Of a stretch of DNA of 22,825 nucleotides, positions 22,359-22,825 are shown piece after piece (positions within the stretch are counted from its first letter, which is position 1; each line of letters begins with the position of its first letter). Under the pieces are notes generated by a model that was not told the origin of the DNA, ran no database searches, and saw only the letters and a list, made by a program, of their open reading frames with translations. The DNA comes from an uncultured Bacilli bacterium. Lineage in GTDB: Bacteria > Bacillota_I > Bacilli_A > RF39 > UBA660. The stretch spans positions 1 through 22,825 of the forward strand of contig CANRME010000008.1 of the NCBI GenBank assembly GCA_947631655.1, written 5' to 3'. Both the position numbers and the translations under genes were made by a program.

Positions 22359-22509
22359 ACAATAACATTATATATAGGCAAGTTAACTAATAGTGTATTA
22401 TAATTATAAATAGAGATACCATTTGTGGGGTTCTAATCTCTAGTTCGCAACGTCTTTTTAAGGCATCCAATTACTTTAGAAGAGATACTTGCGAAAGGAG
22501 GGATTTGTT

Positions 22510-22619
22510 ATGTATCAAATCAACTTCTTAGAAAGGTGGTTTTGGTTATAGCATATCTTGTTATGTTTGCTGTAATTCTAGTAGTAATTTCTAGAATATT
22601 AAGCGACCATAATAAATAG
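22510..22619 (+). pseudogene. Small hydrophobic toxin-like peptide, frame split by an apparent one-base slip
   Basis: A strong ribosome site (AAAGGAGGG, 22495-22503) leads to ATG 22510, reading MYQINFLERWFWL then TAG at 22549. The overlapping frame (open through 22536-22619) reads LVIAYLVMFAVILVVISR and ends ILSDHNK before TAG 22617. Adding one T to the TTTT run at 22540-22543 joins them into 36 residues: an amphipathic start, one membrane helix and a charged tail, the form of Fst/TxpA-like type I toxins. So the gene is disrupted, translated by -1 slippage, split as leader plus toxin (GTG 22536), or affected by an assembly error. Family not assigned. Confidence 0.5.
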
Positions 22620-22636
22620 AACACCGTAGTGTTCTA
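22617..22636. terminator. Hairpin shared by toxin-like gene and antisense RNA
   Basis: A perfect 8-bp stem with loop CGTA, beginning exactly at the toxin-like stop codon. The T-rich side is on the - strand, so it suits termination of the antisense RNA best. Confidence 0.6.
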
Positions 22637-22696
22637 CTAGTCAAACGAACTAAGTTAGAGTACCACATAGCGAAATGGTATCTCTTTTTCGTTTCT
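22617..22696 (-). ncRNA. Candidate antisense antitoxin RNA
   Basis: From the - strand promoter at 22703-22732, transcription would start near 22696 and run left across the 3' end of the toxin mRNA. It would end at the hairpin TAGAACAC (22617-22624) / GTGTTCTA (22629-22636), which on the - strand is followed by the T-rich TTTATTAT. The predicted ~80-nt RNA is fully complementary to 22637-22696, including the 3' strand of the long-range helix. The layout fits convergent type I systems; expression is inferred. Confidence 0.45.
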
Positions 22697-22702
22697 ATAT
22701 AT

Positions 22703-22732
22703 ATTATATACCTAAATTTACTAAAAATGCAA
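22703..22732 (-). promoter_or_regulatory. Promoter of the candidate antisense RNA
   Basis: On the - strand: TTGCAT (22727-22732), 18-base spacer, TATAAT (22703-22708). The - strand has no protein gene to its left before alaS. The remaining bases to 22825 show no gene or motif I can support. Confidence 0.55.
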
Positions 22733-22825
22733 TATGAAATTTTTGTTGGAAGCTGCTGAAAAAGTATACAAATGATATGTAAAATGGTAAAATGTTGTAA
22801 AGTATAGTAAGGTAGTTGAGATATA

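Larger units (their letters stand above)
22399..22689 (+). ncRNA. Structured toxin-type mRNA with 5'-3' long-range pairing
   Basis: A TATAAT box (22399-22404) precedes a region in which AGAGATACCATT (22412-22423) is the exact complement of AATGGTATCTCT (22674-22685), 250 bases away. Inside, GTTCGCAA/TTGCGAA (22444-22450 with 22489-22495) can form a helix next to the ribosome site. ATCTCT (22436-22441) can pair with AGAGAT at 22412 or at 22481, so alternative folds exist. The 3' end can also form a local terminator, GAGTACCA (22658-22665) with TGGTATCTC (22676-22684), followed by TTTTT. Such competing 5'-3' and local helices are typical of type I toxin mRNAs. RNA boundaries are inferred. Confidence 0.5.

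Noticed and set aside
1..22825. A DGR reverse transcriptase or a template repeat matching 4489-4671.
   Set aside because: I found no second GC-rich copy of WFLRGG/SFRSVL-type sequence and no reverse transcriptase motif in any protein here.

Overview
The window is AT-rich DNA in the style of a low-GC Firmicute. Best fit (inference): an uncultured, probably gut-associated member of the Bacilli close to the Mollicutes side (RF39/Erysipelotrichia-like). Reasons: T-box control of serS, Bacilli-type gene orders (tkt-sirA-yneF, parE-parC, ylbD-ylbE), TGA used as an ordinary stop (serS and the membrane gene at 17639 end in TGA), and AT-rich codon choice. Almost all genes are on the + strand. I see no rRNA, tRNA, CRISPR array or insertion sequence.

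Layout. 1-2.6 kb: the 5' end of a leftward gene that may be recU, several small unrecognised proteins, a HIT-family hydrolase on the - strand, and a promoter-plus-hairpin unit on the - strand that could make a very short RNA. 2.6-4.7 kb: a large secreted or anchored protein with a TasA-like N-terminal part and a C-terminal formylglycine-enzyme/C-type-lectin-like domain. Its last ~180 bp are GC-rich (about 53% by my count of 4501-4670) and look like the variable region of a diversity-generating retroelement (DGR) target; no reverse transcriptase or template repeat is in the window. 4.7-6.5 kb: a serine T-box leader, a small unknown protein, and serS. 6.5-8.1 kb: an AAA/DUF4143 ATPase whose promoter and 3' end are bracketed by copies of a GTGGCAAAA repeat.

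8.1-10.8 kb: transketolase, a SirA-like replication inhibitor and YneF, in the B. subtilis order. 10.9-16.3 kb: an acidic single-pass membrane protein, then topoisomerase IV (parE, parC). 16.4-17.0 kb: ylbD and ylbE relatives. 17.0-20.0 kb: a type IV pilin-like protein, a membrane-anchored helical protein with a C-terminal beta-rich domain, and an AI-2E/PerM-family membrane protein. 20.0-22.3 kb: a deoxynucleotide-kinase-like P-loop protein overlapping alaS by 4 bp; AlaRS stops after the editing domain and lacks the C-terminal C-Ala domain.

22.4-22.7 kb: a compact structured locus with a strong ribosome site, a small hydrophobic peptide gene split by an apparent one-base slip, long-range 5'-3' RNA pairing, and a convergent antisense promoter and terminator. 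This is the layout of a type I toxin-antitoxin module. The most interesting parts of the window are the DGR-type target, this toxin-like locus, the repeat-bracketed ATPase, the short AlaRS, and the sporulation-linked genes retained in a lineage that may not sporulate.
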